DNA of 64,000 nucleotides from Phyllostachys edulis (Eukaryota; Streptophyta; Magnoliopsida; Poales; Poaceae): the NCBI GenBank assembly GCA_036346405.1, contig CM070562.1, forward strand, positions 69,459,482 to 69,523,481, written 5' to 3'. The stretch's first letter is position 1. The number at the start of each line of letters is the position of its first letter. Made by a program: the position numbers and the translations under genes. Positions 11,223 through 22,677 of this stretch are shown piece after piece. Below the pieces are notes generated by a model that searched no databases, was not told the origin of the DNA, and saw only the letters and a program-made list of their open reading frames with translations.

Positions 11223-13366
11223 TGTGACGAACCACCCTGTGATATACAGCAAAGGTCCGGGAGGACCCCTTTGTTTTTTTTTTGCGGTACTTCCCGAGGG
11301 AGGTCTACCAGGACCTCCCAGGAGGTCTGCAAGACCTCCTAGAGGTCGTGGCCAACCACCAGTTGGTAGCACCTCTTAGTATATCACAGAGAGGTCCGAC
11401 AGGACCTCCCAGCTAAGTCCCGAGGACCTCCTGGAGGTCCCGCCCTGCACCGAGCTAGTCCCAGAATGATTGGCTAGCTCAAGACAGATCCAAAGACAAG
11501 TGTAATCAAATCCATACACAAGCTAAGAGGAGCAAGAGATAAAACAATAAATATAAATATATTAAGGACCAAACCGCCAAGCTTTACAGAGATGCCTCAA
11601 GGGCTACAACAGAATAACAGAACAATGAAAGCAAAGCTTCAACGATAGGTCCAACCGACACCCCATCGCTATCGAGTGGAGGACGCCCCTAGGCCTCAAG
11701 GTCTCCAAAGACCTCTTCTTCATCGAGCTTTGAGCTCCTCGAACCTCCCGCAATGCCGATATGAACAGAGGGCAAAAGCCATGAGTACATTGAATGTACT
11801 CAAGAAGCCGTGAGGAATGTATGCATTAGATAATTATGCAAGGCTTGCCAAAAGAGAGTCAGAAGGTTAGTTGCATAAAGCAAAGGTTTGACAATAAGTA
11901 ATAAGTAGATTGAAAAGCTCAAGTTAAAACATTAGTACATAAATACATTTGATTTCAAAGGGGCCGTGAGCACCCGCCACACCCAAAGACACCCCGAGCA
12001 CCCACTCCAGACTACCCTGCCAACTGTGGGAGGTCCGGTCATACCCATGACCAGACCTCTCCCACGACCACCCCGAGCACCCACTCCAGAGTTCCCCAAC
12101 CAGCCCTCGACCAACTAGTGAGCCACCATGACCCTCCGAGCCGCCAAGGTCTCTTCAAGGCAAAGCCATGACCTCTCACCCAAGTGTCCAGGAGCACAAG
12201 TTCACAAAGCTACCCCTTGCACCATTTCATCGAGCATGTCCATAACCAAGGACTTGGCTATTCAATAGATTTTACACTGCAGAGGTGTACAACTTACCCA
12301 CAATCCACGATCTCTCCAATGACGGGTTCCGGCCACCCTTGCTCACTTCAAGGTGAGCAACCGAGAGCGACAAGGCTTTTTACAAAGCTTTGAATTGACT
12401 AGGCTGCCCGCTAAGGTTTCGCCTAATCCCCCTTTGGTCTAGAAGTCCGCAGGTTATGGGTGCCCTCTTGCGCCAACGAATCACACGCCAACCCAAAGAG
12501 CCCCAAGCCAATCCATTGCTAATTATTCACCTGCACTATTCCCATAAAATGATCTTGTGGTTGCACCGATTGGCCCAGATCAATGCACACAAAGTAAAGT
12601 CCTTATTTGTGCTCAGCAAGACATCCACAACCCCAAAATGAAGCATCCACTACTCACTCCCGACCTTCTTGCCCGAGCAAAACAATTTGTAATTAACCCT
12701 GCCAAAAGACCACCCAGTCCTGGCACAACAATTATTAATGTGATCTCGCACCACAATCAACACAACTTAGGCATCCTACCATAGTTGCTTAACAATGGCA
12801 CCAACCACAGTTCCATATTTCAATTAGTCAAGATTATTAATTGATGAGGCATGATTCATGCATCCACGGTTTCTAAAGCAAGGCTAAGCATACAACATAC
12901 GGTCCCAAAGTTGGCAATAACAAGGAATACCAACCAAAATATCCATCCTAAGGTGTCCAAAGAGTTCATGTCAACATGATCGGTTCAAGTATATCAAGGA
13001 GGCATAATGTCAAGTAGGAGGATAGCTACCGCCCAAAACATGCTTTATAAAGATAGCCATGCAAGTTTAATGAATCAAAATAGCTTTGCAAAGTGGGATC
13101 AAGATGATCAAGGGCCACGACTTGCCTCTGTTGGAGAAAGAAAAGCTTCTACCAAGGAGCTTGATTCACGAAGTTTCTCAACGATCACCCGAGATCTACA
13201 CGTTAGCAAAAGAAACCAAATAAGCAAATAATTTTCAAGAAAACCAAAAGAACTTACTCAAAACCAAGAGAGAAGAGGAGATCCACAGGAGGAGGAGGAG
13301 ATCCACCAGTCGAAGGAACCGAGGAGTTGAAATGAGGAGCAGGAGGCAATGGTGCCCTCCGGTGCT

Positions 13367-13374
13367 CTATTTAA
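13367..13374 (-). promoter_or_regulatory. TATA-like box of 5' LTR
   Basis: TTTAAATA on the - strand within CTCTTTAAATAGAGC. It is the likely promoter for the element's genomic RNA, with start near 13335. Confidence 0.55.
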
Positions 13375-13674
13375 AGAGCAAGGGAACAGAGCACCAACCC
13401 AAAGAAGCTTACTGTGTTCAAGGTTTTAGGACAAGGGCACACCGCCACAAGGTACTAAAAGAAATAAAGAAAGCAAGGGATGTGACACAAAGTAGAAAAA
13501 GAGTACAAAGGTAGGGCAAGATTTAATGTGACTCACCCACATTAATGCACTAAGACCGCCAAAGGGGCCATCAAAGGTGCGCAGACTCACCAAAGGACAT
13601 GGTCCACGGTCCAAATAGGAGGTCCAAGGAGGAGGTCCAAGAAGGAGGTCTCATGAGGAGGTCCTAGGACCAAA

Positions 13675-14580
13675 GGGAGGTCTAGACCGCAAAGGTCTAA
13701 ACACAAAAGGGGAGGTCTAAACCCAAAGGAGGTCCAAACACAACAAGGAGGTCTCGAACCTAGGAGGTCCAACACAACAGGAGGTCTCGAACTCAAAGGA
13801 GGTCCAAACACAACAAGGAGGTCTCGAACCCAAAGGAGGTCCAACACAACAGGAGGTCTCGAACCCAGAGGAGGTCCAAACACAACAAGGAGGTCTCGAA
13901 CCCAAAGGAGGTCCAAACACAACAGGAAGTCTCAACCTAGAGGAGGTCCAAACACAACAGGAGGTCTCGAACCCGAGGAGGTCCAAACACAACAAGGAGG
14001 TCTCGAACCCAAAGGAGGTCCAACACAACAGGAGGTCTCGAACCCAGAGGAGGTCCAAACACAACAAGGAGGTCTGAACCCAAAGGAGGTCCAAACACAA
14101 CAGGAGGTCTAAACCCAGAGGAGGTCCAAACACAACAAGGAGGTCTCGAACCCAAAGGAGGTCCAAACACAACAGGAGGTCTCGAACCCAGAGGAGGTCC
14201 AAACACAACAGGAGGCTCGAACCCGAGGAGGTCCAAACAAAACAAGGAGGTCTCGAACCCAAAGGAGGTCCAACACAACAGGAGGTCTCGAACCCAGAGG
14301 AGGTCCAAACACAACAGGAGGTCTCGAACTCGAGGAGGTCCAAACACAATAAGGAGGTCTCGAACCCAAAGGAGGTCCAACACAACAGGAGGTCTCGAAC
14401 CCAGAGGAGGTCCAAACACAACAAGGAGGTCTCGAACCCAAAGGAGGTCCAAACACAACAGGAGGTCTGAACCCAGAGGAGGTCCAAACACAACAGGAGG
14501 TCTCGAACCTCGAGGAGGTCCAAACACAACAAGGGGTCTCAACCTAGAGGAGATCCAAACACAACAGGAGGTCTAGACCA
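13675..14580 (-). repeat. Roughly 36-bp minisatellite in U3 of right LTR
   Basis: Counterpart of 5405-6240. The same GGAGGTCTCGAACCCA / GGAGGTCCAAACACAAC units occur in a slightly different order and number. It is not protein coding despite long minus-strand frames. Confidence 0.92.
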
Positions 14581-15361
14581 CAAAGGTCAAAACACAAAGA
14601 GGTCCTAAGGATATGAGGTCCAAAAGACAAAGATAGCCGGACTTCAAGGGAAGATCCAACCTCAAACAGATCTAGACCCCAAGGAGGTTTAAATCACGAG
14701 AGAACCAGACCTCAAAAGAGGTCCCAAGCGCAAGGGGTAAGGCGCCGAGGAGGCGCCGAGAGCAAGGAGGTCCCGACGGCCAAAATCTCCCAAAAGGGAA
14801 AATCCGACTGCCAAGATATCAAAAGGAGAGGACCTGAATGGTCAAGATCGAAAGGCAAAGGGAGGTCCCTGGCGCCAAGATCTCAAAAGAAGAGCCCGAA
14901 CGGCCAAGATCTCAAACGGAGGACCTCAGCGGTCTAGATCAAAGGGTGCGGGAGGTCCCGACGGTCAAGGATATTCAAGATTAGGAGGGTGGTCTTTACA
15001 AAAGACCAAAGAAGGATCGAGGAGGTGGTCCTTGCAAAACAGCCAGGGAGGTCTCGATCAAGAAAACGCTGCAGAAGAAAGCAGAGCCGCTCGATCGTAA
15101 TCGGGCGGTCCAGAAGGAAAGGAACGTTTGGACCATCCAAACGCCACTGCTAGCTTGAGCCGCCGATCCAGATCGGATGGCGCTGAACGAGGGGCCGTTC
15201 GGACCGAGCTAACAGTATCAAGAAGGCTAGGCCGCTCGATAGATCGACGGCCCTTTGGTGAGAAAGGTAAAGCCTTAAGCTTATATGTACCACAAGAGTC
15301 AAAGAGGGTCCAAGCGCTAAGGAGGTCTTGGGCTCGAGGAGGTCTGGACCTTGATCCAACG

Positions 15362-15690
15362 AAGGAGGACCGGACGGCTAAGATCTCCAGAGAGGAGGTC
15401 CTAACGGCCAGATCTCAACAAGGGGAGGTCTCGAGCGGCTAAGATCTCCAGAGAGGAGGTCCTAACGGCCAGATCTCAACAAGGGGAGGTCTCGAGCGGC
15501 TAAGATCTCCAGAGAGGAGGTCCTAACGGCCGATCTCAACAAGGGGAGGTCTGAGCGGCTAAGATCTCCAGAGAGGAGGTCCTAACGGCCAGATCTCAAC
15601 AAGGGGGAGGTCTGAGCGGCTAAGATCTCCAGAGAGGAGGTCCTAACGGCCAGATCTCAACAAGGGGGAGGTCTGTATGAACACAGGGAG
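15362..15690 (-). repeat. Roughly 61-bp tandem repeat in U3 of right LTR (five copies)
   Basis: Counterpart of 7010-7390 with one unit fewer. One unit has lost an A (GGCCGATCTC). Confidence 0.88.
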
Positions 15691-16102
15691 ATCCAAAGAG
15701 GCAAGGGGAGGTCCCAAAGGAACTCTGGGACGCCCAAATGACCTCAGAGGTTACAAGAGAACGCTAAGAGAGGTCCACGGGGAGGTCCAAACAAAGAAAG
15801 AGGTTTAGACCAAGGGAAGATCCGGTCAAAGATGAAAGCTTAGACCCAAGGGAGGATGTCTCCAAAAAGGGAGGAGAGACTATCCTGGAGGACAAACAAG
15901 GCCAGTAGAGAAAAAGAGGCTAAAAGCCAAAGAACAGCAATAACTCCAGCTCAATCAGGAAGGGATTAATTTGAAATTTGGTTAGTTCAAGTTAAACCTC
16001 CAAATTTCTGAAATCTTCAAATTAAGCTTTGAACTCTCAACAAAAGCGAATGGTTATTATTTTTACAAGCTTTTCAAAATTCTGGAAAAACCGGACGTTA
16101 CA

Positions 16103-16466
16103 GCAATCCCCTCCAGGTAGGGGAACTCTGGGTTATAACCATCTCCATCCGCAGGTGTGATCTGCGGAGAGATGGTCGAATTTGTAGGAAAAGCATGCTT
16201 GATCCCGCTCTCTCTGGCGTCATCCGGAGAGAGAGGATCATCAAATGCTGGTGAAGTCCTAGAATTGTGGCTTCTAGAACTTGTCTCACCAAGTCAGACC
16301 GCCTTAGGGGGACTCGGACACTTGGAGGAAAAACTCTCGTCGTGTTGTGAGTCCACCTGGGTGTAGTTCTGGTCAGATTGACCCTTATCCTTTGAGAGGG
16401 TAGATTCCTCCCTTGGACGTACTGTTGTGGGGGACAGGGATCCTTCCTCAACTCCATCAGCGGCAT
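16103..16466 (-). pseudogene. gypsy gag N-terminal part, right of nested insertion
   Basis: The minus-strand frames contain acidic and Ser/Pro-rich stretches, reading GYNPEFPYLEG up to the insertion point. These join 2687-2941 after excision of the LARD-like element. The true gag start is not certain because the reading changes frame and the boundary with the LTR to the right is not visible. The strongest support is the GCAAT target duplication, which proves the two flanks were contiguous. Confidence 0.5.
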
Positions 16467-16499
16467 TGTCTCCTGGATCTACGAGAAGATCCCCGAAGG

Positions 16500-18783
16500 C
16501 AGCAATACCATCGGATGAGTCAATACTCGGCTCGTCTCCTCCGATGCCATCAAGCCTCCCCCAACCACCCCGACCTCATCGTTGGGTTCGCCTCGACCAC
16601 GCCTACCTGGTGCGCACCTCGCCCTCATCGGAGCATCGCCAGACCACCCGCGAAGCCGTCGAGCCGTGCGCACCGCCGCTCTCCCCTCACGCTGGTCGCC
16701 TCCATCCTTCTCCGGCCACCTGCGTCAAGTAGAAATGCTCCCCATCATCCCCTCCTTCTCCTCGGCACCTCACCGCCGGCAACCGCGCCACCATTCACTG
16801 GATCTTCAGCCTCCGTGCACCACCACCCGCCGGCACGACGTGGCGTGCCCACGTCATCGCCACCTCGGCATATTTGCATGCGTGACTGCCATGTGGCGCC
16901 TGCGTGGCGCCTGCGTGGCAAAGCCGCATACTTTTCGCGCACCCAGTCCACCATGGACCTGGGCCCACCTGTCAATGAAAACCAGCCGCTGATGTCATTA
17001 ATCGGTTTTTCCTTTGTAAAAATAATTCTAAAAATCTGAAAAACCCTAATTCATCATTTCATGTGATTTTAAAACTTCCTCAGGTTCGTTCTCCTTCATA
17101 CGAACTCCGATTTCGTCGATTCAAATTTCTAAATTCATATAAAGTCAAGATCTAGCTATCTAAATCAAAATTATTTAATTTGGAGTTTATTTGAATCTTC
17201 ATTTGAATTTTGTTTGAATTTGGCTTATTTTCACAGATAGATTTTAATTTAATTTCATGAAGTTAGATTTCAACGCCCGTTTGAGAGAAACTAATCAAGC
17301 AAGGCAAGTTACATCTTTGATCATATTTGAACCCATTATTTCAAATTATTTAAATTTTGTTTTAAATTATTACTGCATGCTTATTTATATTTAGTAATTT
17401 AAATTCCTGTTTTAAATTTATAGATATGCCTAAATCCTTTGTATGGCCAATGTTGATATTTGAATCGAATATATTGTCACCCTAGATAAAACCTAGTTGG
17501 TACAATAGTATGAACTAGACCCAAAAATATCTGATTTGGGGAATTTCAGCCAAAAATCAAATATTGTTTAAACTGTATCCATGGCATTGGTGTGTTATGA
17601 AAGTTTATAAATGACTTTGAAAAATAAAACAAAATGATGGTTTGTACTTGGGTGAAATGGTTGTTTGGATGGTGCATGTTGATGCACGGGCTCAAGCTGG
17701 TTAAGGTTGAGGCCCAGGGGTTGTTTTGGAAAGTCACCCAAGTCAGTTAAGACCGGTCTTCGAGTGTATTTTGCTACGCCCTATCGTACTACCACAAGTC
17801 TGAAGTGGGTAGGATCTGGCCAACTAATTTGTAACATTCCATCGTGGTCGTACCATCCAGTTGCGTGGTTGTCTATTATGACCTACTTTTATTCCCACTG
17901 GCGCAAGAGGGGGCCAGAACTCGGCGGATGGTAAATCCAAAGGGGGCGAATCCTTAGCGAGGTGGGACTACGGTGGGATGGCACATTGTAAAGGCATTGT
18001 CATGTGCTCTAGACTGCTTACCTAAGGTAGAGAGCGGTGGTATCGACGGATACCAAACAAACTAGAGAAATTATGTCTTGTGGGTAAAGCTGTACAACCT
18101 CTGCAGAGTGTAAAACTATTCGAATAGCCGTGTCCACGATCATGGACATGCTGGCAAAGCTGCTCCAAGGTTAGATCTTTGGTTTTTGGTTTTTAAAAGA
18201 CTTCATCAAATGGATTATGCAAATGGGAAATTGGGCTGGAAGCCATGTGATAGGAGGGTATCCTTCACCAATCATGTGTAAACGTTATCTGACTATAAAA
18301 TTGAGAATTTATAAAATGAGTTTTAGTTATAGAATAACTGCTTTGGAACTTAGTACAAATATTTAAAGAAAACATTACTTTATGCAAATTTAACCAATAA
18401 GCCTTCCTTTGTTATATCCATGCATGCATTAACTCTGTTATTGGGTGTAACTTGCGAGTACGGAAGTTGTGCTCATCCTTACTTTTATGAAAATAAATTT
18501 CAGAGGAGCAGGACTTTGCTACCGGTGTGGATCTCGATGACTAGGCCGCTACCCCAGTCGATTGCTTATGGCAGATCAGCTGGACTCCACTACTTCTTCG
18601 TCTTTTGCTGTGTTCTTTATTGTTGGCTTGTAAGCCTTTCTTGTAATAAACTTTGTTGATTATTAATAAAGTTGTGCGATTTATGGATGTTACCATATCT
18701 GTTTACTATGTGAACTAGCTACTGATCATGGGACTAGTTCAGAAATGCACAGAGGATTTGGGGTGTTACTCCCGGGTCTGACA
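16500..18783 (+). repeat. Plus-oriented gypsy LTR (left boundary uncertain)
   Basis: The region reads as an LTR in + orientation. A GC-rich block (16560-16960) is followed by GCAAGGCAAGTTACA near 17305 (the splice-donor module with GC instead of GT). The dyad module follows at 18081-18153, then AATAAA signals near 18645-18670 and an end CCCGGGTCTGACA at 18783 against the copia gag. No TG start or matching TSD (CCCTT would be expected) was found, so it may be truncated on the left. Only short frames occur and no coding domain is recognised. Its orientation is opposite to the TAT gag on its left, so the two are probably different elements. Confidence 0.6.
18081..18153 (+). other. Dyad LTR module (plus orientation)
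   Basis: Contains CTATTCGAATAG, a perfect 12-bp palindrome, then GTCCACGATCATGGAC, a nearly perfect inverted repeat, preceded by CTCTGCAGAG. The same block occurs in five other LTRs in this window. Confidence 0.8.
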
Positions 18784-19505
18784 CCCTTCTCTTCGCAATT
18801 ATAGCACCGGATGTTGCTATAACGCTTGTTGTCACTTGAGGATTGCCCTTTCTTGCTTTTGTCAAAGTTGAAGTTTCTATGTGGACATCTTCTCATGAAT
18901 TTCTTCATTCTTTTGACAAGAAAGGCAAACTCCTCTTCGGAGTCTCCTTCTTCATCCTCATCATCACTTGATTCCATTTTGGCCTTGAAAGTGGTAATTT
19001 TCTTCTTTGAGGAAGATGACTCCAAGAGCTCTTCCTTGTCTTTCTTGAACAACTTATTTATTATGAGATTGCCCAAGAGTCCCGTTGGTATCATTCTTGG
19101 CAACTCAGGAGAGTTGATGAAGAGCGTCACCAACGTCTCATACTTGTCCGGAAGAGCCCTAAGTATCTTGCGCACAATGTCAATATCAAGAAGGTTAGTG
19201 CTAAGGCCTTTGAGTTCATTCACAATATTGTTGAGTCTTGAATACATCTCATTGATGTTTTCATGAGGCAACATTATGAATGTCTCATATTTGATCCGAA
19301 GCCTATGCAATTTGGTCTCTTTGACCATGGATGTTCCCTCATGAATTTCGGAGAGGGTGGTCCAAATTTCGTGAGCGGTTTCCAAATTGCTCACTCTATT
19401 GAACTCATCCACGTTCAAAGCACTAAAGAGAGCATTCATAGCTTGGGCATCCAAATGAGCATTACACACCTCTTGATCCGTGGGAACTAGTGGATTAAGA
19501 GGCAT
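18784..19505 (-). pseudogene. copia Gag (UBN2-type) truncated inside the zinc knuckle
   Basis: An open frame of about 240 codons reads from MPLNPLVPTDQEV through AMNALFSALNVDEFNRV and EIWTTLSEIHEGTSMVKETK, typical of the UBN2/gag-polypeptide domain of plant copia elements. An acidic low-complexity stretch follows (SSDDEDEEGDSEEEFAFL, about residues 175-195), then the start of a nucleocapsid knuckle CYNCEEKG at about residue 238. The His and last Cys are missing because the adjoining LTR (end CTGACA at 18783) interrupts the frame. The Met at 19505 need not be the native start. Gag would assemble the particle and bind element RNA. The frame is otherwise undamaged, so the interruption may be fairly recent. 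Confidence 0.85.
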
Positions 19506-19680
19506 GACGTAACCCTCATTTACGATTTTTCACATGCTTGGACTCATGGTCTTTAAATAAATTGACATTCTAATTTTCCAATAAGCATAATTAGAGCCAT
19601 CAAACAAAGGAGCCTTTCCTAAAGCAATTCCCTCACTAGCCAACCTTTTCTCTCTTAGACGGTTAAGTCTAAATTAATAA
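19506..19680 (-). other. copia leader, gag-proximal part
   Basis: Short noncoding leader between gag and the nested BARE-like LTR. Excision of that LTR joins it to the primer-site region at 21000-21025. Confidence 0.6.
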
Positions 19681-20999
19681 TGAAGGGATACGGGTAGGCT
19701 ACACTAGCGTAAATTAATAAAAATTCTACCCGTAAACCAAGATCACTATAGTTATAGATCACGGTCTTACCACTAGACGCCAAGAAAAGCGGAAATTGAT
19801 GTAGCACGTCAGGCGAGTAGTCGCACTAAGTTGATGCAAGACGTCGGGCAGTAGTAGTCGTACTACTTCCTCGCCCTCGTCGCGGCGGCCCCACGACAGC
19901 CTCTCTTGCGGTTCGTCCAAACGCTACAGATGCAAATACCCAAAGGTATCCACACGCACGGAGGAAGCGACGACGCCGGACTACTAGATCCGCGCGAGCG
20001 ATTAGGGCGTGGGAGGGATGGCGCCAGGTTTGAGGATGTCACGAAAAACTCATCACCAATCTCAGGCGCCTTGCCCTCCTTTTATAGACGTCCTTACAAT
20101 GGGCTTCTACTAATAGAGGCCCATTAGGACTCAATGCTCAGCCTAATTCGGATCCAATCCGAATTAGGCTTCAAATTTCTTAAGTGTGTGACCCTATAGG
20201 TTCACGATGTTTAGACATGACGCGAGTATACATACTTGGTCAATAGTTGGTAGCGGCCTCTAGCAAGACGTACAACTCCTAAGCGTACACAAAGATCATA
20301 TCGGACGAACCATCACAACGTTATGTACATGCCAATCCCTTTGCCTCACGATATTCTGGCCGAGCTCCAAGCTAACCACTCTATCTCGATCCCGTGATCC
20401 TAATCCCTTACTAGGTTAACTCTTAACCTTAAGTAGCATGGCCATGCATTTCGATCCGATCACCGAGGCCCAGAGATATCTCTCGTAGAGAGGGCAAATC
20501 CCATCTCGACCGACCATGCCTCGCAACATGCTTCATGACAAACCCGAAGCTACCTTTATAACTACCCGCCATGAGTAGCGTTTGATAGCCCCTAAGTAGG
20601 TCGATTCACATCTCAAGTACATGCATAATCTCGTGTCTAAGGACAAGGCGTACACATTGTGTAGAGAGAACCATAAGTATAATTGTTATGTCTCATGTTG
20701 GGTCGGTCCAACCCCATGTTCTAAACATGTGTCCACATTATTGGTTTGACATCTCCATGTCTATGACCTGTGAAACATGGTCATCAACCGATACATATGC
20801 TAATCCATCATTCACGTGTGTCCTCACATGAACTCCAACTAGGGACAACTTTAGAATAACCATACAAGTAAAGAGTTTCACAAACAAGTCACATACTTGT
20901 TAATCAACACAAAGGCAATATTCAAGGAACATTTATTAAATCATGGATACAACGAAATATCATCATCTCTATGATTGCCTCTAGGGCATATCTCCAACA
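19681..20999 (-). mobile_element. BARE/RIRE1-type copia solo LTR with perfect TSD
   Basis: A 1319-bp LTR without partner. On the - strand it starts TGTTGGAGATATGCCCTAG, very like the BARE-1/Angela/RIRE1 LTR start, and ends with CTACCCGTATCCCTTCA. Perfect 5-bp target duplications AATAA lie at 19676-19680 and 21000-21004. A TATA box (CTATAAAAGG) lies at 20079-20088 on the - strand. A solo LTR arises by unequal homologous recombination between the two LTRs of a full element. No coding sequence is present. Confidence 0.92.
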
Positions 21000-21012
21000 A
21001 ATAAGAGACCAA

Positions 21013-21025
21013 GCTCTGATATCAC
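21013..21025 (-). other. Primer-binding site of copia (Met tRNA, one mismatch)
   Basis: On the - strand GTGATATCAGAGC, matching TGGTATCAGAGC except at the base that breaks GGT to GAT. It lies one base from the inner end of the LTR at 21027. Confidence 0.8.
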
Positions 21026-21026
21026 T

Positions 21027-22677
21027 TGTAGGATCAAGGATAACCGACTAGAGGGGGGTGAATAGGAGGTTTTTAAACTTTTTGACTAATTAATAATTTA
21101 AGCCAATTATGAATTAAGTCTAAACTAGATACAATTCTAGCTAAGCAATTTAATCCAAGATAAATGCTAGAATTATAAATGTGGAATAAGTAAAGACAGG
21201 AAATAACCACAATTGAGACAACGATGTTTTTCTCGTGGTATCGAAGACTTGTCGGTCTTCACTAGTCCACGTTGAGGAAGTTTGAATGAATCAAGCCGGC
21301 TCCACGAATTAAGCCTTCCCTCGATCACTATTGGTTGTTCTTCCTCCACTCCGGAGATGGTGAACACCAAACCACTCACAATCTTGGCACCGGGCCTCTT
21401 CACAATCTTCTTAAAGAGATCACCATGCTCCTACCACCAAGCTGTCTAAGTGTTTAGCAAAACACCAAGAGTAATAAATCGACAACCTTCGCTTGACGGC
21501 ACTCAAGTTCAAATGGATCAACTAGAATGAATAAATGCACTTGAATTGGCTCAACTACCTCACAATGAATGCACAAGTATATTTGAGGTGTTGGGAGAAT
21601 GCTCAAGGCTCTAAGGATGTTAAATGTGGTCTAGCATTTTGCCCTTGAGTAGTTGGAGGGGTATTTATAACCCCCACCAACAAAAACGACCGTTGGAGAG
21701 AAAACCCCAACTTTTCAGCGAAATGCGGTACTACCACATCCCACCTACCGCTCCATAACGGCTATAACAGGAGCACTAACTACCTCTGACATAGCCGTTT
21801 TAAACGCGGCGCGGTACTACCGCCAACTATCATGCGGTCATACCGCTAAGGCCAGTCGTACCGCTCACACAAGCGGTACTACCATTTCTCAAAAAGCCAA
21901 AATGGGTGCTCTCTAGAAAATACGTACCGCTCCATTTTCCGGAATTACCGTAGAGCGGTAGTACCGTTTTAACAACGGTGGTACTACCGTTCCAAGGGTT
22001 TGCAAATAAAACCAAAATGGAGTATCTCTGGAATTTACATACCACTAACTAAAAATCGGAACGACCGGAGAGCGGTAGTACCGCACCATGAGCCGGTCGT
22101 ACTGCTTGAGCGACCAGTTGGCTATGCACGTTCGGACCAAAGACGTGGACGGCCCAGATTCATTTGGCCATTCAGACCACATGTTTTAACCACACGATTT
22201 GATCACTTTCGGACGGTCCGAACGTTCTCCGGTAGTACCGCCACAGGATACACGGTCATACCGCTAAGCGGTAGTTCTGACATGGAAACTCTGCTACTAC
22301 CGTTTGGCATGTCAATTTCATAGATTGCTTTCCAAAACAAATTCAAATGCATGCATGATCCTAAATTGATCCAAATGACATAAGAACATGCTATCAAGCT
22401 ACTAGTCATGATCTCTCTTAATAGTACGGCATTTAACCTAAAATCTGGTCTTCCAACCATTTCTCCTAAGACCGGTAAAACACAAAAAGGATCCTAGACT
22501 ACTCATACCTTATCTTTGAGCCATATTGATCTCCATGTTGTCCTTTGGCATGCATCTTCAAGTTATCAAACTCACCATTGGAACTTAACCTTGTAAATAC
22601 TCAATAAACATGTTAATCCCATATTCACATATTATCATTAATTACCAAAACCATTTTTAGGGGCCTAGATGCTTTCA
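21027..22677 (-). repeat. 5' LTR of minus-strand copia
   Basis: 1651 bp, ends TGTAGGATCAAGG and GATGCTTTCA on the + strand, so TGAAAGCATC...CCTACA in its own direction. It carries the grass copia signature GACTAGAGGGGGGTGAATAG at 21047-21066. A TATA box (GTTATAAATACC) lies at 21660-21672. Upstream of it in U3 (21720-22300) is a dense cluster of CGGTAGTACCG-type words. Confidence 0.88.

Larger units (their letters stand above)
2942..16102 (-). mobile_element. Complete LARD-like LTR retrotransposon with 4.9-kb LTRs
   Basis: Two near-identical direct repeats, 2942-7812 (4871 bp) and 11223-16102 (4880 bp), flank a 3410-bp internal region. Both start TGTGACG and end CGTTACA on the + strand, giving TG...CA ends. 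Perfect 5-bp target duplications, GCAAT, flank the element at 2937-2941 and 16103-16107. A primer-binding site for initiator Met tRNA sits on the - strand next to the right LTR, so the element reads right to left: 5' LTR 11223-16102, 3' LTR 2942-7812. No RT or RNase H was found; only gag remnants, zinc knuckles and a short pol tail remain. Very long LTRs with a roughly 3.5-kb body resemble large retrotransposon derivatives (LARDs) of grasses. The polypurine tract and pol tail resemble the Tekay/Del lineage, which presumably supplies proteins in trans (inference). It inserted into a TAT gypsy gag. Confidence 0.92.
11223..16102 (-). repeat. 5' LTR of LARD-like element
   Basis: Same layout as 2942-7812: 61-bp array 15362-15680, 36-bp array 13675-14580, TATA-like box 13367-13374, dyad module 12235-12300, end at 11223. 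Its outer end at 16102 is followed by the GCAAT target duplication. Confidence 0.9.
18784..22677 (-). mobile_element. Ty1/copia element, 5' part (5' LTR, leader, gag), truncated by insertion
   Basis: A minus-strand copia: 5' LTR 21027-22677, primer site 21013-21025, leader, and gag 18784-19505. The gag is cut at 18783 by another LTR element. The rest of pol and the 3' LTR must lie left of the window. A BARE-like solo LTR (19681-20999) sits in the leader. The outer end TGAAAGCATC at 22677 is followed by CTAAG, the presumed target sequence in an older gypsy LTR. Confidence 0.85.

Noticed and set aside
16413..17039. 208-codon plus-strand frame rich in Pro, Ser and Arg
   Set aside because: Composition-driven, overlaps open frames in other phases and lies within an LTR-like region.
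16500..18783. 5' LTR of the TAT gypsy whose gag lies at 1-2941
   Set aside because: The splice-donor and dyad modules and poly(A) signals read on the + strand, while that gypsy is on the - strand, so the LTR should belong to another element.
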